NCBI RefSeq assembly: GCF_003515775.1
Contig: NZ_QWEI01000002.1
Location: forward strand, 124,001 to 188,000
DNA: 64,000 nt
Source of the DNA: Ureibacillus yapensis
GTDB lineage: Bacteria; Bacillota; Bacilli; Bacillales_A; Planococcaceae
Reading direction: 5' to 3'
The notes beneath the pieces were generated by a model. It saw only the letters and a program-made list of their open reading frames with translations. It was not told the origin of the DNA and searched no databases. Positions 51,879 through 60,820 of the stretch are shown here, piece by piece (positions within the stretch are counted from its first letter, which is position 1; each line of letters begins with the position of its first letter). The position numbers and the translations under genes are program-made.

Positions 51879-52092
51879 TCTTCTTATAAAAATAATGAAT
51901 TCCTAAATAGTAAAAAAAGTAGAAGGCAGGCCAATGACATGAAACCAACACAATCACATTTGGTTTTATGCTTTGGATATCCTTGGCTACCTCCTTCAAG
52001 GCAGTTGCCATATCTTGTTGAAATTCCGGCACCTGATCCTCATGGCACATACTCGGAACATGCGGCACTAACATACTTTACTCGATTGTCAT
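51859..52092 (-). pseudogene. LigB-type extradiol dioxygenase, N-terminal fragment
   Basis: The frame opens ATG ACA ATC GAG TAA, an early stop, then continues SMLVPHVPSMCHEDQVPEFQ, QDMATALKEVAKDIQ, KPNVIVLVSCHWPAF before turning into unrelated sequence. LVPHVPSMC and VLVSCHWP are the N-terminal signatures of class III extradiol dioxygenases such as protocatechuate 2,3-dioxygenase (PraA). The intact protein should be about 300 residues, so the catalytic domain is mostly lost. It follows the 4-oxalocrotonate tautomerase gene, exactly where a pra-type operon would carry its dioxygenase. Confidence 0.65.
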
Positions 52093-52124
52093 TGCAATGC
52101 AATCCCCAGATTATCTATTGTTTA

Positions 52125-52313
52125 TTATTGAATTGCAGCTATAGGCTCTCCTGCTTTTCCCCAATGTGTCTTTGGTACTTCAGTGACTATGACACGTACA
52201 CTTTCAATGGGTACGTCTAAAGTTTCCGAAACCGTATTCGATACATTTTTAATTGCTTCCGCGATTTTTTCATTTGATCTGCCTTCTAAAATTTGCAATT
52301 GAATGATTGGCAT
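52125..52313 (-). CDS. praC: 4-oxalocrotonate tautomerase
   Basis: The 62-residue subunit begins MPIIQLQILEGRSNEKI; the catalytic Pro becomes N-terminal after Met removal, and Arg12 plus the later VRVIVTEVPKTHWGKAG complete the pocket. Hexamers of such subunits convert 2-hydroxymuconate to 2-oxo-3-hexenedioate. GGGAGG precedes the ATG. It stands between the decarboxylase gene and the broken LigB gene, the usual set for the protocatechuate 2,3-cleavage or catechol meta pathway. Confidence 0.88.
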   Translation of the reverse strand: MPIIQLQILEGRSNEKIAEAIKNVSNTVSETLDVPIESVRVIVTEVPKTHWGKAGEPIAAIQ

Positions 52314-52326
52314 TTTTTAAACCTCC

Positions 52327-53112
52327 CTATTCTGCTACCGTAAAAGTAACCTCTCCCAAACCGCCAAATTGTCCACTTACAGAGTCTCCGATTTTCAGCA
52401 TAACTGCACCAGTCAAAGCTCCAGATAAAATGAGTTCACCTTTTCGGATTTTTTCTCCTTTACGTGCGAGCATATTTGCAAGCATCGCAATGGCATTCGC
52501 CGGATGACCCAATACCGCTGAGCCGGTACCTGACTCTTTTACTTCTCCGTTAATCGAAAGTGTTGCTTCCACTAAATCCAATTCAAATGCTTTCGGGGAT
52601 TTAAAGGCAGTTCCGAAAACAACCCTGGAAGTGGATGCATTATCAGCTACCACATCCGGTAATGTGAAGTTAAAGTTTTCATACCGGCTATCGATAATTT
52701 CCAATGCTGGGAGAACCGATTCAGTCTTGGCAAGCACTTGGTCTCCAGTTACTCCTGGACCTTCAATGTCTTCTCCAATTAAGAAAGCAATTTCAGCTTC
52801 TACTTTTGGATGGATTAAATCGTGGAAAGGAACCTTGCCGCCTTCTTCAATCAGCATATAGTCAAAAACATATCCATAAATCGGTTCATCCACTCCCATT
52901 TGTGTCATTTTGGCTTGACTGGTTAAGCCCATTTTCGGACCAATAATTTTTCTGCCTTCTTCAAGTTTTTTGTTTATGATCTCATTTTGTACTTGATAAG
53001 CCTCTTCAACAGTTAAATCTGGCTTCAATTCGGCTGTTACTTTTAGAACTTCACGTTTCTCTTCTTCTGCAGAAATTAAATAGTCGGCTATGTCTTTATA
53101 TTTTTGATTCAA
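52327..53112 (-). CDS. praD: 4-oxalocrotonate decarboxylase
   Basis: The 261-residue enzyme has GPKMGLTSQAKMTQMGVDEP near residue 60, which separates decarboxylases (KMGLTS-AKM) from hydratases (KIGLTS), the metal-ligand glutamates in KVEAEIAFLIG and PALEIIDSRY, and the SAVLGHP turn. It decarboxylates 2-oxo-3-hexenedioate to 2-oxopent-4-enoate and normally works in a complex with the hydratase, which is missing here. The start is TTG behind GGGAGG. It is 13 bp from the tautomerase. Confidence 0.85.
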   Translation of the reverse strand: MNQKYKDIADYLISAEEEKREVLKVTAELKPDLTVEEAYQVQNEIINKKLEEGRKIIGPKMGLTSQAKMTQMGVDEPIYGYVFDYMLIEEGGKVPFHDLIHPKVEAEIAFLIGEDIEGPGVTGDQVLAKTESVLPALEIIDSRYENFNFTLPDVVADNASTSRVVFGTAFKSPKAFELDLVEATLSINGEVKESGTGSAVLGHPANAIAMLANMLARKGEKIRKGELILSGALTGAVMLKIGDSVSGQFGGLGEVTFTVAE

Positions 53113-53162
53113 TATGGAAAATCCTCCCTTTTTGAATTTTGCTTACCATTTTATTATTGTCT

Positions 53163-54626
53163 CTATAGCTTTATAGTAATATTAGATAGCTCCGAGTAGA
53201 AATCAATACTGTGCATTCCACCTGTACGTCCAATTCCGCTATGCTTCATACCACCGAATGGCGTTCTTAGATCCCGTAAAAACCATGTATTTACCCATGT
53301 TATACCTGCTTCGATTTGATGCGCCACGCGGTGAGCACGTTTTAAATCATTCGTCCAGATCGTCGCACTTAGTCCATAATGAGTATCATTTGCCTGCATA
53401 ATCACTTCTTCTTCCATATCAAATGGCGTAACGGTTACAACAGGTCCAAAGATTTCTTCTCTTATGCAGCGCGAATTTCTATCTAACCCTATAAGAATAG
53501 TTGGCTCAAGGAAATAGCCTTTTGAAAGCCCTTCTGGTCGTTTTCCACCCGTTACGATTGTAGCGCCATCATTTTTGGCAATATCGATATAGCTATTCAC
53601 ACGATCATAATGTTCTTTAGAAACCAATGCGCCCACATCTGTACCATCAGTTAGTGGATCTCCTACTTTTAACTCTCTTACTCTTTCAGCAAAACGTTGA
53701 ATAAATTCTTCATAAATTGTCCGCTCTACATAGATGCGGGAACCGCAGAGACAAACTTCGCCCTGGTTCACAAAGCTTGAACGAATTGTTGTATCAATCA
53801 CTTCATCGAGGTTGGAATCCGCAAAGATTATATTTGGGTTTTTGCCGCCTAATTCATATGAAAGTTTTTTCAATGAATTCGCAGCAGCCTTCATAATGGC
53901 TGTTCCTGTGCTTGGTTCCCCAATAAACGAGATAGCATCTACATCCGGATGCTCTGTAATGGCTCCACCTGCGGAATTAGGGCCGAAACCATGAACAAGA
54001 TTGACGACTCCATCCGGTACTCCTGCCTCCTTGCAAATCTCCATTAATACGGTTGCAGTCATCGGAGTCCATTCCGCTGGCTTGATGACAGCTGTATTTC
54101 CCATTCCAAGTGCTGGAGCCAGTTTCCAAGTTAATAACAATAAAGGAAGATTCCAAGGTTTAATAATTCCCACCACGCCCACAGGACGACGGTAAGAATA
54201 ATGTATTGCCTGATTATCCTGCTGATATGCCTCGGTGCCTACTGAAGTGATATAATCGGCAAAGAAATGGAAATTATATGCTGCGCGCGGGATGTCTATT
54301 TTATTTGCCAAAGAAACTGGCTTTCCCGTATCCAATGATTCCAACAAAGCGAGCTCTTCTTGTCTTTCTAAAATAAGGTCGCCAATTCGACGAAGAATTT
54401 TAGAACGCTCTGCAAGAGTCATTTTTTTCCACGGACCGTCCAGCGCTCTCTTTGCTGCAGCAACTGCATAATCTACCTCTTCTTTCCCTCCCTCAGCAAC
54501 TGTGCCCAATACCTCTTCCGTAGCCGGGTTAATATTTTCGAAGGTTTTCTTGTTTTGAGACTCTACAAATTGTCCGTTTATGAAGTGTAAACAATTAATT
54601 GCTTTAACTTTTGTCACTGTCTGCAT
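53163..54626 (-). CDS. praB: 2-hydroxymuconic semialdehyde dehydrogenase (aldehyde dehydrogenase family)
   Basis: The 487-residue NAD-dependent aldehyde dehydrogenase has GVVGIIKPWNLPLLL, the catalytic Glu in SYELGGKNPNI near residue 255 and catalytic Cys in NQGEVCLCGSRIY near residue 290. It oxidises 2-hydroxymuconate-6-semialdehyde to 2-hydroxymuconate. The internal ATG has GAGGAGG twelve bases ahead. It diverges from the IclR gene across a 290-bp region with two copies of CTATATAACTAGCAA, its probable regulatory sites. Confidence 0.85.
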   Translation of the reverse strand: MQTVTKVKAINCLHFINGQFVESQNKKTFENINPATEEVLGTVAEGGKEEVDYAVAAAKRALDGPWKKMTLAERSKILRRIGDLILERQEELALLESLDTGKPVSLANKIDIPRAAYNFHFFADYITSVGTEAYQQDNQAIHYSYRRPVGVVGIIKPWNLPLLLLTWKLAPALGMGNTAVIKPAEWTPMTATVLMEICKEAGVPDGVVNLVHGFGPNSAGGAITEHPDVDAISFIGEPSTGTAIMKAAANSLKKLSYELGGKNPNIIFADSNLDEVIDTTIRSSFVNQGEVCLCGSRIYVERTIYEEFIQRFAERVRELKVGDPLTDGTDVGALVSKEHYDRVNSYIDIAKNDGATIVTGGKRPEGLSKGYFLEPTILIGLDRNSRCIREEIFGPVVTVTPFDMEEEVIMQANDTHYGLSATIWTNDLKRAHRVAHQIEAGITWVNTWFLRDLRTPFGGMKHSGIGRTGGMHSIDFYSELSNITIKL

Positions 54627-54763
54627 AATCGTGAGATTCCTCCTCATAATACAAAATTAATTTAACATTCATAATGTTATGTTATCTCATGCTTATTGCA
54701 TATAAAACACCATCGTTGCTTTATACGCAACAACAATAAAATTTATTTATTAGCTAGAAAACG

Positions 54764-54778
54764 CTATATAACTAGCAA
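54764..54778. promoter_or_regulatory. CTATATAACTAGCAA direct repeat, copy 1
   Basis: This 15-mer occurs again at 54860-54874 in the same orientation, 96 bp away, between divergent genes. A direct repeat of this length is unlikely by chance and suggests IclR-family binding sites with helical-phase spacing. Confidence 0.5.
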
Positions 54779-54859
54779 TTTGCCATGGCAGCTCTAATAA
54801 AAGACTTAATTTTTCGAAAAATGACTTTCCAAATAATTCTTTATTTGATATATTTTCCA

Positions 54860-54874
54860 CTATATAACTAGCAA
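54860..54874. promoter_or_regulatory. CTATATAACTAGCAA direct repeat, copy 2
   Basis: This is the second perfect copy, 42 bp before the IclR start codon, so autoregulation and control of the dehydrogenase operon could share one module. Confidence 0.5.
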
Positions 54875-54916
54875 CTTTGTTTAACTATTTGGGGACTATC
54901 AGAAAGGAGTGATTTA

Positions 54917-55693
54917 ATGGGTGCAGAAAATCAAGATACAAATCATTTATCTTCTGTAAAAAATGCTCTTAGAATCTTGAGGAGTTTCACAGTAGATGAA
55001 CCAGAAAAAAAGGTTAGTGATCTGTCTGTTTCACTCGGGTTAAATAAAAGCACAGTTAGCAGAACAATGGCAACACTTGCAAGTGAAGGATTCGTATATA
55101 AAGATCCTGAAACGAAGAAATACCGATTAGGCTTCTCCATTCTCTCGCTAAGCGGAATCGTTAATACCACAATGGATGTGTACCGAGAATCCATACAAAC
55201 CTTAAATAAACTGGTTGAGACTACTGGCGAAACAGCGCACCTCTCCATCATAGACCAGTTGGAAGTCATTTATCTCCAAAAAGTAGAATGTAATCATCCA
55301 GTTCGATTTTTAACTCATGTGGGAAGACGAAATCCGTTATACTGCACAAGTTCAGGGAAAGTATTGCTGGCATATTGCCAGGATGAGGATCTATTGGAGC
55401 AAGTCATTCAACAAGGCCTGAACAGATTCACGAAAAATACCATTACTGACCCACAAAAACTACGTGAGCAATTAAAAGAAATTCAAAAAAATGGTTACGC
55501 TTACAGTAGTGAGGAATATCGAGAAGGAGTAAACTCTATCGCAGCCCCAGTCTATGATTATCGCGGAAAAGTCATTGCTGCGTTGGCAGTTGTTGGACCA
55601 AAGCAGCGAATTCCATCTCAAAAAATAAATAATATTGCGAAGAAGGTTATCTATGCTGCAAGTGAAATTTCAGCAAAAATGGGATATCGATAA
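54917..55693 (+). CDS. IclR-family transcriptional regulator
   Basis: The 258-residue regulator has an N-terminal winged HTH (VSDLSVSLGLNKSTVSRTM, about residues 30-50) and a C-terminal IclR effector domain (HVGRRNPLYCTSSGKVLLAY, EEYREGVNSIAAPVYD). Such regulators often control aromatic catabolism, for example PcaR and PobR types. AAAGGAG precedes the ATG. It diverges from the semialdehyde dehydrogenase and is followed by a stub of a decarboxylase gene in the same direction. Confidence 0.9.
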   Translation: MGAENQDTNHLSSVKNALRILRSFTVDEPEKKVSDLSVSLGLNKSTVSRTMATLASEGFVYKDPETKKYRLGFSILSLSGIVNTTMDVYRESIQTLNKLVETTGETAHLSIIDQLEVIYLQKVECNHPVRFLTHVGRRNPLYCTSSGKVLLAYCQDEDLLEQVIQQGLNRFTKNTITDPQKLREQLKEIQKNGYAYSSEEYREGVNSIAAPVYDYRGKVIAALAVVGPKQRIPSQKINNIAKKVIYAASEISAKMGYR

Positions 55694-55707
55694 CGAGGAG
55701 GGACAAT

Positions 55708-55824
55708 ATATACGATCTTCATACACATTTTATACCAGAAAATATTTTATCTTGGCTTAAAGAAAATAAACAAGTTGTCAATGCACAATGGATTAATAAA
55801 GAGGCAGACAAAGATCCATTTTAA
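55708..55824 (+). pseudogene. ACMSD/PraH-type decarboxylase, N-terminal stub
   Basis: After GAGGAGGGACAAT the frame reads (ATA)YDLHTHFIPENILSW, LKENKQVVNAQWINKEADKD, PF, stop. DLHTHFIPE is the first metal-binding HxH signature of amidohydrolase decarboxylases such as ACMSD and the pra-pathway 5-carboxy-2-hydroxymuconate semialdehyde decarboxylase. Both the ATG-to-ATA change and the early stop disable it; about 85 percent of the gene is missing. Confidence 0.65.
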
Positions 55825-55826
55825 TT

Positions 55827-55858
55827 GTCTTGAGCCACTAGGATTCAAGACTTTTTTT
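55827..55858 (+). terminator. Terminator behind the IclR gene and stub
   Basis: GTCTTGA and TCAAGAC form the stem around an 11-base loop, followed by a run of seven T. Confidence 0.7.
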
Positions 55859-56086
55859 GCCCAAATTTTTTCTTCTGTAAACTAGGCTTCTTCTGCGATA
55901 ATTATGACTTTGTTCAGCCTTTTAACGAAATGTATCTTTCCCTTCACTATCAGTGGCATTCATGCATAAAATGCCTATAGCTATTAATTAGTTAGGAATT
56001 AAAGCCTGGCACAAAGAACCTTTTTCAAAAAAATAATGTTTACTGCCTCATAGTTTTTATTTCAACTAAAAGGGAGATTGCAATAA

Positions 56087-56365
56087 ATGAATATGAGGAA
56101 CAATCCAACCGACAGGCTGTTTCAAGAAGAAACAATCCCTACACAAATAACGAGTGAGAATATTTCCGATAAGATTGAGATACTAGGAAATGTCATTGTT
56201 CTTGTTGGCGAGGCTATCGTGGTTTACTCACAAGTGATTGCAGCTCAAGAAAAAGCCCAAACGCAGCAAAATACAACAACAGGTCAAGCTAACGTACAGA
56301 ACCAATTAAACAATATTTTCAAAGAGCTTGATGATATTAAAAAATTACTGAAAAAAGCATTATAA
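56087..56365 (+). CDS. Small hypothetical protein (92 aa)
   Basis: The protein has a polar N-terminus, a hydrophobic stretch (EILGNVIVLVGEAIVVYSQV, about residues 31-50), a Gln/Thr-rich linker (QTQQNTTTGQANVQNQLN) and a charged amphipathic C-terminus (LDDIKKLLKKAL). It may be a small membrane- or spore-associated protein; no family is recognised. GGGAG precedes the ATG and a terminator follows at 56403, so it is its own transcription unit. Confidence 0.6.
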   Translation: MNMRNNPTDRLFQEETIPTQITSENISDKIEILGNVIVLVGEAIVVYSQVIAAQEKAQTQQNTTTGQANVQNQLNNIFKELDDIKKLLKKAL

Positions 56366-56402
56366 TCATTTCAAAACTAAGGAATAAGATCTAGAAACAA
56401 TA

Positions 56403-56427
56403 AACCGGGCACTAATGCCTGGTTTTT
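56403..56427 (+). terminator. Terminator of the small hypothetical gene
   Basis: AACCGGGCA and TGCCTGGTT pair around ACTAA-type loop bases and run into TTTTTTC. Confidence 0.75.
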
Positions 56428-56546
56428 TCGGTTGCATACCCTCTTTATATTGCTCACCCCCCTCAACTAGTGGCGCAAATCCCTTATTATTGCTAAAATA
56501 AATAGGATATACATCAAGAGATAGTGTTTATTAAAGGAGATTCTTC

Positions 56547-58295
56547 ATGAAAATAGTTTTAACAACATTAAACGCCAAATATATCCATACGAACTTGGCG
56601 CTGCGTTATTTGAAAGCTGCTGCACAGCCTGATTTTGACTCAACTATCATTGAATATACAATTAAAGATCCTGCCTTCAATATCGTTTCCGACCTGTATC
56701 AACATAAACCGGATGTTGTGGGGTTTAGTTGTTATATTTGGAATATAGAAGAGACGATTGGCGTCATTCGGATGCTTAAAACCGTTTCGCCGCAAACGAA
56801 AATCGTTCTGGGCGGACCTGAAGTATCTTATGATGTCCATGATTGGCTACGCCGCATTCCCGAAGTGGACTTTATCGTGATGGGTGAAGGCGAGTTTTCC
56901 TTCAAAGAATTGCTTAAACATCTAAATGGTGCACTACCTTTGGAGGACGTTCCGGGGATCTGTTATTTGGAAGAAGGCAAAATGAAAATACATGGCCAGC
57001 CAAAGAAAGTGGATTTGCGCGAGATTCCAAGCCCTTACCGCTTCGAAGAGGACCGCGCGACTCTTGGCAAGCGGATTCAATATATTGAAACAAGCCGCGG
57101 CTGCCCGTTCTCGTGCCAGTTCTGTCTTTCGTCAATTGAAGTCGGTGTTCGCTACTTTAATCGCGACAAAATCAAAGATGATATTCGCTACCTGATGGCA
57201 AATGGTGCAAAAACAATTAAATTCGTCGATCGCACATTTAACATTAGCCGCAGCTATGCAATGGAAATGTTTCAATTTTTGATTGATGAACACGTACCAG
57301 GCGTCGTTTTCCAGTTTGAAATCACCGCGGATATTATGCGTCCTGAAGTCATCCAGTTCCTGAACGAAAATGCCCCACGCGGCTTATTCCGTTTCGAAAT
57401 TGGGGTTCAATCCACAAACGATTTAACCAACGAGCTTGTCAAACGACGCCAAAACTTTGAAAAACTAAAGCGTACGGTCACAATGGTGAAAGAAGGCGGA
57501 AAAATCGATCAGCATCTTGATTTAATCGCCGGTTTGCCGGAAGAAGATTATAATAGTTTCCGCCAAACGTTCAATGATGTATTTGCCATGCGTCCGGAAG
57601 AATTGCAGCTTGGCTTCCTGAAGCTTTTGCGAGGAACCGGTCTACGTGTACAAGCAAAACAATATGGCTACACCTATGTGGATTTGGCGCCATATGAAAT
57701 TTTCTCAAATAATGTTTTAACATTTGATGAAATTATCCGCATTAAGCAGGCGGAAGATGTACTGGAGAAATATTGGAATGACCATCGAATGGACAATACG
57801 ATTGAATATCTTGTAACAGAATGTTTCGAAACGCCATTTGATTTTTTCCAAAACTTTGGAACATACTGGGAAGAAAAAGGATGGTCCCGCATTGGCCATC
57901 AGCTAGAAGATTTATTTAAACGACTGGAAGAATTTTTAGCAACACAACCCAAGATTGATCTTTCCATTGTACGCAGTCTCATGCAGCTGGATTATTTATC
58001 GAAACAACCATTCCAGCCGCGCAAGTTATGGTGGGATGAAAAAGTATCCCGCGAGGAGCAAAGAGAAATTTACCGTGTATTAAAAGAAACGCCGATTCTG
58101 GCAGGTGAAGAATTTACACAAATCGATTTAAACGAAAAGGATTTCTTTAAACATTCACTGATTATTCCTTTCGCAATCGACTTGAATGCGCTTCAGCAAA
58201 ACGGCGATGTACTTAAACAAGAAAATTACTTGCTCACATACTTCCGCTCTGGTCAAACACCATACTTTGCCACATTGGCAAAACAGTTAAATTAA
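56547..58295 (+). CDS. B12-binding domain radical SAM protein (DUF4080 type)
   Basis: The 582-residue protein has an N-terminal cobalamin-binding Rossmann domain (residues 1-140; VGFSCYIWNIEE, LGGPEVSYD), a radical SAM core with the 4Fe-4S motif GCPFSCQFCLSS near residue 195, and a C-terminal DUF4080 region. Such proteins generate a 5'-deoxyadenosyl radical for methylation or other hard bond chemistry; this subgroup is uncharacterised. Its codon use is clearly richer in G and C than the neighbours. GGAG precedes the ATG, and a terminator follows. Confidence 0.88.
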   Translation: MKIVLTTLNAKYIHTNLALRYLKAAAQPDFDSTIIEYTIKDPAFNIVSDLYQHKPDVVGFSCYIWNIEETIGVIRMLKTVSPQTKIVLGGPEVSYDVHDWLRRIPEVDFIVMGEGEFSFKELLKHLNGALPLEDVPGICYLEEGKMKIHGQPKKVDLREIPSPYRFEEDRATLGKRIQYIETSRGCPFSCQFCLSSIEVGVRYFNRDKIKDDIRYLMANGAKTIKFVDRTFNISRSYAMEMFQFLIDEHVPGVVFQFEITADIMRPEVIQFLNENAPRGLFRFEIGVQSTNDLTNELVKRRQNFEKLKRTVTMVKEGGKIDQHLDLIAGLPEEDYNSFRQTFNDVFAMRPEELQLGFLKLLRGTGLRVQAKQYGYTYVDLAPYEIFSNNVLTFDEIIRIKQAEDVLEKYWNDHRMDNTIEYLVTECFETPFDFFQNFGTYWEEKGWSRIGHQLEDLFKRLEEFLATQPKIDLSIVRSLMQLDYLSKQPFQPRKLWWDEKVSREEQREIYRVLKETPILAGEEFTQIDLNEKDFFKHSLIIPFAIDLNALQQNGDVLKQENYLLTYFRSGQTPYFATLAKQLN

Positions 58296-58307
58296 TAAAA
58301 AATTAGG

Positions 58308-58345
58308 GGATGTATTGAAGTTCAAACCTTTCAATACATCCCCTT
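58308..58345 (+). terminator. Terminator of the radical SAM gene
   Basis: GGGGATGTATTGAA and TTCAATACATCCCC are perfect 14-bp arms around a 10-base loop, followed by TTATTTCC. Confidence 0.75.
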
Positions 58346-58363
58346 ATTTCCTTGTATTTTAAA

Positions 58364-58392
58364 AAAGCATCCAGATTTTTTCTGGATGCTTA
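58364..58392 (-). terminator. Terminator of the 3-hydroxybutyrate genes
   Basis: AAGCATCCAGA and TCTGGATGCTT are perfect 11-bp arms with a T-rich loop, and minus-strand exit runs into TTTTTTAAAA. It faces the preceding plus-strand terminator, a convergent arrangement. Confidence 0.7.
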
Positions 58393-58428
58393 AACGTTCA
58401 TAAGATATATCACCTGAGAGCTAAAGAA

Positions 58429-59187
58429 TTATTCTCCGCCAGTAACGCCTAGTGCTTCACCAGTGATCGCTGCTGCACCATCAGAAGCCAAGAATACAGC
58501 TGTTGCTGCGATTTCTGAAGGTTCAAGGAGACGTCCTAACCATTGACCACCTAAGATGTGTTTGTTTAATGCTTCTTCAACTGTAGAGCCATCTTTTTCT
58601 GCAAGTACAGGTAATTGTTTTTCAATTAATTCTGTACGAGTTGGACCAGGTAAAATGGAGTTCGCTGTAATTCCGTATTTTGCATTTTCCATAGCTACTA
58701 CATTCGTAAAACCAATTTGACCATATTTTGCTGCAACATATGCAGATTTATATTGGTCCGGTCTTCTTCCGTGACCCGAAGAAATTGTAATGATACGGCC
58801 GTATTTTTGTTCTTTCATAGAAGGAAGCGCGTGTTTTGTAACCAGGAATGCTCCTTTTAGAATAACATCAACAACTAAATCCCATTTTTCTTCCGGGAAT
58901 TCATCTACCGGAGAAATGAATTGTAGCCCTGCATTGTTTACTACAACATCAATTGATCCACGTTCTGCAACAATTGCGTCCACTGCTGTTTTTACACTTT
59001 CTTCGCTAGCCACGTTTACTTTGTAGCCTTTCGCGTTTCCTAATTTTTCAGCAGCTTCCACTGCAGCTTCTTCATTCAAATCAAAAATTGCTACAAAGTC
59101 ACCATTGTCTTTAAAAGCTTCTGCAATTGCATATCCAATTCCACGAGCTGCTCCTGTTACGATAACTGTACGATTTTGTTTAGTCAT
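58429..59187 (-). CDS. bdhA: 3-hydroxybutyrate dehydrogenase (SDR)
   Basis: The 252-residue SDR has TGAARGIG, NNAG, catalytic Ser in ISSGHGRRPDQYKSA and Tyr-Lys in YVAAKYG; the QYKSAYVAAKYGQIGFTNV text and C-terminal EALGVTGGE are typical for D-3-hydroxybutyrate dehydrogenases. It oxidises 3-hydroxybutyrate to acetoacetate with NAD+. The GntP-type permease 70 bp upstream would import the acid, and the acetoacetate could enter the ScoAB reaction encoded near 39 kb. GGGG precedes the ATG. Confidence 0.85.
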   Translation of the reverse strand: MTKQNRTVIVTGAARGIGYAIAEAFKDNGDFVAIFDLNEEAAVEAAEKLGNAKGYKVNVASEESVKTAVDAIVAERGSIDVVVNNAGLQFISPVDEFPEEKWDLVVDVILKGAFLVTKHALPSMKEQKYGRIITISSGHGRRPDQYKSAYVAAKYGQIGFTNVVAMENAKYGITANSILPGPTRTELIEKQLPVLAEKDGSTVEEALNKHILGGQWLGRLLEPSEIAATAVFLASDGAAAITGEALGVTGGE

Positions 59188-59256
59188 TATATGTTACCCC
59201 AATCTTTATGAAAATTTGTTTACTATTGGAGAGGAAGTCTCATCCTCTCCAATGAA

Positions 59257-60570
59257 TTAATAGAATGAAACGCCGATAATCAATGCAGCGATCAACGCTA
59301 GTAAGTTTGGTACCGTCATGATAATGAATGCATACTTGAATCCAGTTTTGTGTGTTAAACCAGTTAAAGCGAACAGAGATAAAATTGCGCCGGAATGTGG
59401 CAACCCTGTCCATACTGCTGATGCAATCGCGGAAATACGGTGCATCGCATCAGGGTCTACACCCATAGCCAAATAACTTTGAGCAAACGCTTCCATTGCG
59501 ATACCGAGTGCCCCCGAAGCTGAGCCGGTAATACCACCCAACGCCATAGATGCAACAGATAAACTGATTAAAGGATTACCAGGTATGCTTAAAATGAAAT
59601 CCTGAATAACTTTAAATCCTGGTGCAAGAGTAATAACCACTCCAAATGCTACAGATGCCGAAGTAAAGAAGATAGGCATAACTGCACCGTTCGCACCTAA
59701 GCTCAAAGCTTCTTTATGCGACGGAATATATTTATGGAACAGGATCGCCGAAACAATTACTGCTGCTCCAAGACCAATCAACACAATATTTTCTATTTTC
59801 ATTGCACTACCCGCAAAGATAATCACGATTAAAACCAAGATTGGCAAAATACTTAAAAAGAATGAAGGTGTTTTTTCTTTCAATTCAATTTTCTTTTCAT
59901 TTGCCTTCTCATCCAGTTTGAAAACTTCCTTATTTTTCAAACTTTTGTTTAAAGCACTGCGCATATACCATAGACCGACACCAACTGCCACGATTGTTGC
60001 GACAATCCCGATTAAAGGAGCTGCCGTTAGTTGCGTTCCTAAATATTTCGTTGGCACTACGTTCTGAATCGATGGTGTACCAGGCATCATCGTCATCGTA
60101 AATGTCCCAATCCCTAAAAATACCGGAATAACGATCAGATTCCATGCAATGTTTAATTGTTGAAATAATGGTTTTGCAAGCGGAATAACTACGAAAAGTA
60201 CAACGAATAAGCTAATTCCGCCATACGTTAAAATTGCACTGATTAAGAAGATGGCTACTAGAACTGAAAACGGTTTCTCCGTTCCTGTTATTGAAAGCAC
60301 TTTCTGGGCGATTGCTTGAGCTGCACCACTTTTTTCAATATATTGTGCCAAAATTGCACCTAGTAAAAATATCGCAAAAAAGTTAACGATAAATCCTGTA
60401 AGCCCTGTCATAAATGAAGCTTCTGTTCCAATTAAGCTTGGGAAGAAGTCCATGCCATTTGAAATGATGACTATTATCGAAGCTACAGGAGCAATGAATA
60501 TAATGCTGAATCCCTTCATTGACATATAGACAATCAAGGCAATGGCTAAAATAATTCCTAAAGTTCCCAT
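59257..60570 (-). CDS. GntP-family permease
   Basis: The 437-residue membrane protein has about 12 helices, with the GntP/CitMHS-type VNFFAIFLLGAILAQYIEKS, TMTMMPGTPSIQNVVPT and GALGIAMEAFAQSYLAMGVD motifs. GntP carriers import gluconate-like or 3-hydroxy acids with protons. Paired with 3-hydroxybutyrate dehydrogenase, it is likely a 3-hydroxybutyrate permease; gluconate cannot be excluded by sequence. GGAGGA precedes the ATG. The LysR gene diverges upstream. Confidence 0.85.
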   Translation of the reverse strand: MGTLGIILAIALIVYMSMKGFSIIFIAPVASIIVIISNGMDFFPSLIGTEASFMTGLTGFIVNFFAIFLLGAILAQYIEKSGAAQAIAQKVLSITGTEKPFSVLVAIFLISAILTYGGISLFVVLFVVIPLAKPLFQQLNIAWNLIVIPVFLGIGTFTMTMMPGTPSIQNVVPTKYLGTQLTAAPLIGIVATIVAVGVGLWYMRSALNKSLKNKEVFKLDEKANEKKIELKEKTPSFFLSILPILVLIVIIFAGSAMKIENIVLIGLGAAVIVSAILFHKYIPSHKEALSLGANGAVMPIFFTSASVAFGVVITLAPGFKVIQDFILSIPGNPLISLSVASMALGGITGSASGALGIAMEAFAQSYLAMGVDPDAMHRISAIASAVWTGLPHSGAILSLFALTGLTHKTGFKYAFIIMTVPNLLALIAALIIGVSFY

Positions 60571-60820
60571 ATCACTTGTCCTCCTGTTTTTCTACTAGCA
60601 AATGTGAATTTTTTTCGACAGTTGAGTTTATTTGTCGGTCGATTAGAATTATGTCATAATTTTGTCGGATTTTATAATACTAGTTTTATTATTGCAGGTA
60701 TAACGATTTAGTTATCATGGATAAATAGTTCACATTTCAAGCGGTATTATGGTCAAACCAGAAAAAATAAGATTTAATAAGTGATAATAACTAGTATTAG
60801 TAGAATTGAGGAATTCCATT

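Noticed and set aside
59930-60145. Small minus-strand protein inside the permease gene
   Set aside because: It is an alternative frame of the GntP-family gene without its own start signals.
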